Shown: positions 5,934 through 8,793 of the stretch, piece by piece
Numbering within the stretch: the stretch's first letter is position 1
Layout of the letters: every line of letters begins with the position of its first letter
Assembly (NCBI GenBank): GCA_027067235.1
Contig: JALXFQ010000031.1
Location: forward strand, 1-8,793
Length of the DNA stretch: 8,793 nt
DNA from: Gammaproteobacteria bacterium
GTDB taxonomy: Bacteria; Pseudomonadota; Gammaproteobacteria; QOAV01
Reading direction: 5' to 3'
Notes under the pieces: model-generated
Databases searched by the model: none
Seen by the model: only the letters and a program-made list of their open reading frames with translations
Told to the model about the DNA's origin: nothing
Made by a program: the position numbers and the translations under genes

Positions 5934-7403
5934 ATGAAAAGTTCTTCCCTGACCAAACTGCTGCTGGGACTGGCAGTGGTGCTGACCATTGTTTCAGTCA
6001 TCACGGTTTTTCTCTATACCACGGATCTGGCGTTTTCCGTCTGGGAACATCTGTCCGCAGCGCCACTGCCAATCCGCCTGGCATACGGACTGCTGGCGCT
6101 GCTGGTGGGAGCGGTTGTGCTGTGGCTGCTGGTCAAGCTGTTCAGGCCGGCGCCGGCGCGGCCGCAGCGACAGATACGCTCGGAGGACGACCTGCTGGAC
6201 TATATCAACGAACTGCAGGCCCAGGGCATAGATACCGACAGCGCCATGAAAGAACTGGCGACCCTGAGCCAGCGCAAGCAGGCCGGGGAAATCCACATCG
6301 CACTGTGCGGCGACATCAGCACCGGCAAGAGTTCGCTGATCAAAGCACTGCTGCCGCAGCATGATGTACAGACCAGCCCGGTTGGCGGCTCCACCCGGGA
6401 GATCGCCCGCTACCAGTGGACCAGCCCGGCCGGCGACCGCCTTATCATTAGCGACCTGCCCGGCCTGAATGAAGCTGATGGCGAACTTGATGCGGTGACT
6501 CTGGAGGAAAGCGCGCGCAGTCATGTGGTCATTTTTCTGGTGGATGGCGACCTGACCCGCGACCAGTACAAGGTGTTACAGAATCTGCTGGATCTGAAAA
6601 AACCGTTGATCCTGGCGCTGAACAAGACGGACCAGCTGGAAGAAACGGAGAAAAAGCTGGTATCCGATCAGTTGCGCAAACGTCTGCCACGACAGGACAA
6701 CGTAGCCATCGCCCTGATCAGCACGGGCGGCGAGGAAGACGTTATCCAGGTTGCTGCGGATGGTTCCGAGCAACACCTGACCCGGCCGCGCAAGCCGGAC
6801 GTGGCGGACCTGGCCAAAGCGTTGCAGAAAATGCTGGACAATGACCCGCAGACTCTCAACGAACTGCGCGATGCGGCCGTCTTTACGCTGGCGCAGAACA
6901 AGCTGGACCGGCAGGCGCTGGCGTTCCGCAGGCAGAAAGCCGATGAAATCATCGAAAAATACTCGCGCCGCGCCATGCTGGGCGCCATGGCCGCGGTAAC
7001 ACCGGGTTCGGACATACTCATTCAGGGCGTAATCAGCTACAAGATGGTGCGCGCTCTGGCGGAAAACTATCAGGCACCGGTAAAAGCCATCAATATCGAC
7101 CGTTTTCTCGAACTGGCCAGCAAGCACGTAACCCGTACGGTACCGCTGGTGCTGGCGGTAACCGGCAACATACTCAAGGTTTTCCCCGGCGCCGGCACAC
7201 TGGCGGGTGGCGTGGTTCACGCCATCGCCTATGGCCTGATCCTGGAAAGCCTGGGCAAGGCGGTTTCTGATACACTGGCCGCGCGCGGCGACCTGCCGCC
7301 GCAACCGACCCTGAAGCTCTATGAAGAAAAACTTGGCGAAGATCTGGAATCGCGTGCAAAACGGCTTGCCGTTTACGCCATCAGGCAAGCCGGAAAGCAC
7401 TGA
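5934..7403 (+). CDS. membrane-anchored GTPase with DUF697-like C-terminus (first of pair)
   Basis: This 489-residue protein has two N-terminal membrane helices (about 9-28 and 48-69), a short helical linker, and an Era/dynamin-like G domain. Its motifs are G1 GDISTGKS (126-133), a G2 candidate Thr154 in GGSTRE, G3 DLPG (174-177) and G4 NKTD (230-233). ISTGG (262-266) sits at the G5 position. The C-terminal half (about 335-450) has hydrophobic and glycine-rich stretches (AMLGAMAAVTPGSDILI; GAGTLAGGVVHAIAYG) typical of DUF697, as in YcjF. The role is inferred as a membrane-bound regulatory or remodelling GTPase; the substrate is unknown. The ATG at 5934 is chosen because the membrane helix follows at once. 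The upstream in-frame extension to a TTG at 5808 looks non-coding and has no ribosome site; the site before 5934 is itself weak. The gene overlaps its paralogue by 83 nt, so the two are surely co-transcribed. Confidence 0.87.
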   Translation: MKSSSLTKLLLGLAVVLTIVSVITVFLYTTDLAFSVWEHLSAAPLPIRLAYGLLALLVGAVVLWLLVKLFRPAPARPQRQIRSEDDLLDYINELQAQGIDTDSAMKELATLSQRKQAGEIHIALCGDISTGKSSLIKALLPQHDVQTSPVGGSTREIARYQWTSPAGDRLIISDLPGLNEADGELDAVTLEESARSHVVIFLVDGDLTRDQYKVLQNLLDLKKPLILALNKTDQLEETEKKLVSDQLRKRLPRQDNVAIALISTGGEEDVIQVAADGSEQHLTRPRKPDVADLAKALQKMLDNDPQTLNELRDAAVFTLAQNKLDRQALAFRRQKADEIIEKYSRRAMLGAMAAVTPGSDILIQGVISYKMVRALAENYQAPVKAINIDRFLELASKHVTRTVPLVLAVTGNILKVFPGAGTLAGGVVHAIAYGLILESLGKAVSDTLAARGDLPPQPTLKLYEEKLGEDLESRAKRLAVYAIRQAGKH

Positions 7404-8712
7404 GCAGTCCGCGCCCTCCCCCGCTCCTGCAAGCGACAACGCTGCGCTGAATCGCAGCCGCGATGCCTTGAGTGAACTGCTCAGGGACAACAGGATACCG
7501 GCAGACGTGCGGCGCGAACTGCAGGCGGAATTCGACCAGTTGCAGGCCATGCTCGACAAGCTGGAGCATGGCCATATTCATATTGCCGTGTTCGGCCGCG
7601 TCAGCGTCGGCAAATCCGCCCTGCTCAATGCCCTGCTTGGCGAACAGCGCTTCAGCGTCAGCCCGCTGCATGGCGAAACCCGCAGCGCCAGTCTGGCGCA
7701 CTGGGATTCGGTCAGTGACGGCGGCCTGTTCCTGATCGACACGCCCGGCATCAACGAGATCGACGGCGAAAAGCGCGAACAGCTGGCCCATGACGTGGCG
7801 GCGCGTTCCGATCTGGTGCTGTTTGTCATCGACAGCGACCTGACCGATACCGAACTGCAGGCCCTGCGTGTCATCGTGGAAGAAAACCGCCCGGTCATTG
7901 TGGTGCTGAACAAATCGGACCGCTACACCGGGGAGCAGCAAAACACCCTGATCGCTGCCGTAAAAAAACGTCTGGACGGGCTGGTTCCAGGCGTCAACAT
8001 CGTGACCGCAGCAGCCAGACCCGCCCCGAAAACCTATGTCATGGTTGATGAATCCGGTGAACAGCGGGAAGAAAAGCGCCAGCCGCCAGCCGATGTGGAA
8101 GCTGTACGCCTGCTGCTGTGGGATATACTGGAACGCGAAGGCAAGGTTCTGGCCGCGCTGAACGCCACCCTTTTCGCCGGCAAGCTCTCCGACACGGTGA
8201 GCAAGCGCATTGTGGAACTGAGAGAGGACGTGGCCAGTCGGCTGATCCACAATTACTGTACAGCGAAAGCCCTCGCGGTCGCGGTCAACCCGGTTCCGCT
8301 CTCCGATCTGCTCGCGGCCATTGCGGTGGACACCAGTCTGGTCATGCATTTGTCCCGCGTGTATGGCCTGCCGCTGACGCGCAGGGAAAGTGGCCAGCTG
8401 ATTGCCACCATTTTCCGGCAGGTGGGTCTGGTCATGGGGGCGGTATGGGCCACCCATCTGGTCTCGTCCATACTCAAGGTCAGCACCTTCGGCATTTCCA
8501 CCCTGGTCACGGCAACCGCTCAGGGCGCTGTCGCCTATTACGCGACTTACATCGTCGGCCAGTCCGCGCGGCAGTATTTTCAGCGCGGCAAGAGCTGGGG
8601 CGCCGGAGGACCGAAACAGGTCGTCAACCAGTTGCTCGACAGCATCGACAAGGAATCCATATTGCAGGAAGCCCAAGAAGCCATTCGGGCCAGGCTGAAC
8701 AGCGCCCGCTGA
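7321..8712 (+). CDS. GTPase with DUF697-like C-terminus (second of pair)
   Basis: This 463-residue protein is a diverged paralogue of the preceding GTPase. G motifs are G1 GRVSVGKS (92-99), a G2 candidate Thr120 in HGETRS, G3 DTPG (140-143) and G4 NKSD (197-200). TAAA (229-232) is at the G5 position. It lacks the two N-terminal membrane helices; instead it has a basic, amphipathic-looking start (MKKNLAKIWNRVQNG), a Pro/Ser/Ala-rich linker (about 20-40) and a charged helix (about 45-82). Hydrophobic segments at about 315-340, 365-385 and 388-413 form the DUF697-like membrane region. The first 27 codons overlap the end of the upstream gene in another frame. No strong Shine-Dalgarno is visible before 7321, so translational coupling is likely. 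In-frame TTG (7333) and GTG (7354) are alternative starts. The function is unknown; heterodimer formation with its neighbour is inferred from the gene arrangement. Confidence 0.86.
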   Translation: MKKNLAKIWNRVQNGLPFTPSGKPESTEQSAPSPAPASDNAALNRSRDALSELLRDNRIPADVRRELQAEFDQLQAMLDKLEHGHIHIAVFGRVSVGKSALLNALLGEQRFSVSPLHGETRSASLAHWDSVSDGGLFLIDTPGINEIDGEKREQLAHDVAARSDLVLFVIDSDLTDTELQALRVIVEENRPVIVVLNKSDRYTGEQQNTLIAAVKKRLDGLVPGVNIVTAAARPAPKTYVMVDESGEQREEKRQPPADVEAVRLLLWDILEREGKVLAALNATLFAGKLSDTVSKRIVELREDVASRLIHNYCTAKALAVAVNPVPLSDLLAAIAVDTSLVMHLSRVYGLPLTRRESGQLIATIFRQVGLVMGAVWATHLVSSILKVSTFGISTLVTATAQGAVAYYATYIVGQSARQYFQRGKSWGAGGPKQVVNQLLDSIDKESILQEAQEAIRARLNSAR

Positions 8713-8793
8713 CAGCCCGGTCTTTGCTGTTGGTCTGGTCTTTGTCGTCAAATCCCGGTCTGCCTGTGTCCGCTGCCAGTGCGGAAGCGCAAA

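Noticed and set aside
6576..7559. 327-codon minus-strand frame opposite the first GTPase
   Set aside because: It lies opposite a well-supported coding frame, has no ribosome site and no recognisable motif.
7381..8751. 456-codon open frame on the minus strand opposite the second GTPase
   Set aside because: It is antisense to a gene with complete G motifs, and its translation is Gln/His/Gly-rich without domains, which is typical of a GC-rich shadow frame.
8713..8793. GGTCTTTG direct repeat and a possible GTG start at 8766 in the tail after the second GTPase
   Set aside because: Two 8-base copies are too little to call a repeat, no terminator hairpin is evident, and a frame of under 10 codons at the window edge cannot be supported.

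Overview
The window is a compact, GC-rich, chromosome-like stretch from a proteobacterium, probably beta- or gamma-class. The reasons are an E. coli YjgR-type ATPase that matches from end to end, a Crp/Fnr regulator with a CRP-like recognition helix, and sigma70-like promoters with normal Shine-Dalgarno sites. I see no phage, plasmid, CRISPR, tRNA or rRNA signal. The only mobile-looking DNA is one small element of about 170 bp.

Layout, left to right. (1) The 3' part of a PilZ-domain gene, cut by the left window edge, on the + strand. (2) yjgR (DUF853, HerA-like ATPase), + strand, with its own promoter candidate and a GC hairpin downstream shared with the convergent gene. (3) A minus-strand cluster, read right to left: an orphan ParA-type ATPase, a Crp/Fnr regulator 18 bp behind it, and a 61-residue DUF2892 (YgaP-TM-like) membrane protein. 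The gap before the membrane protein holds a CRP-like palindrome at a distance that suits an activator site. (4) An intergenic stretch with the parA promoter candidate and a MITE-like element with imperfect 19-bp terminal inverted repeats and strong hairpins. (5) A minus-strand gene for a small secreted protein of unknown function with an internally repeated GW-V-GDLLL-P motif. (6) A 311-bp region between divergent genes, with an AT-rich core and promoter candidates on both strands. (7) Two + strand paralogous GTPases with C-terminal DUF697-type membrane regions, overlapping by 83 nt. A short tail of 81 bp without a recognisable gene ends the window.

How the parts may work together. The GTPase pair is the most system-like unit: both proteins keep G1, G3 and G4 motifs and share the same architecture, but they differ at the N-terminus (two membrane helices versus a basic amphipathic-looking segment), which suggests a two-component membrane GTPase. 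The Crp/Fnr and DUF2892 genes look like a regulator and its target. The regulator lacks the cAMP-pocket residues of CRP and has four cysteines in its sensor domain, so a redox or reactive-sulfur signal is a reasonable guess. The role of ParA in that cluster is unknown, as no ParB partner is visible.
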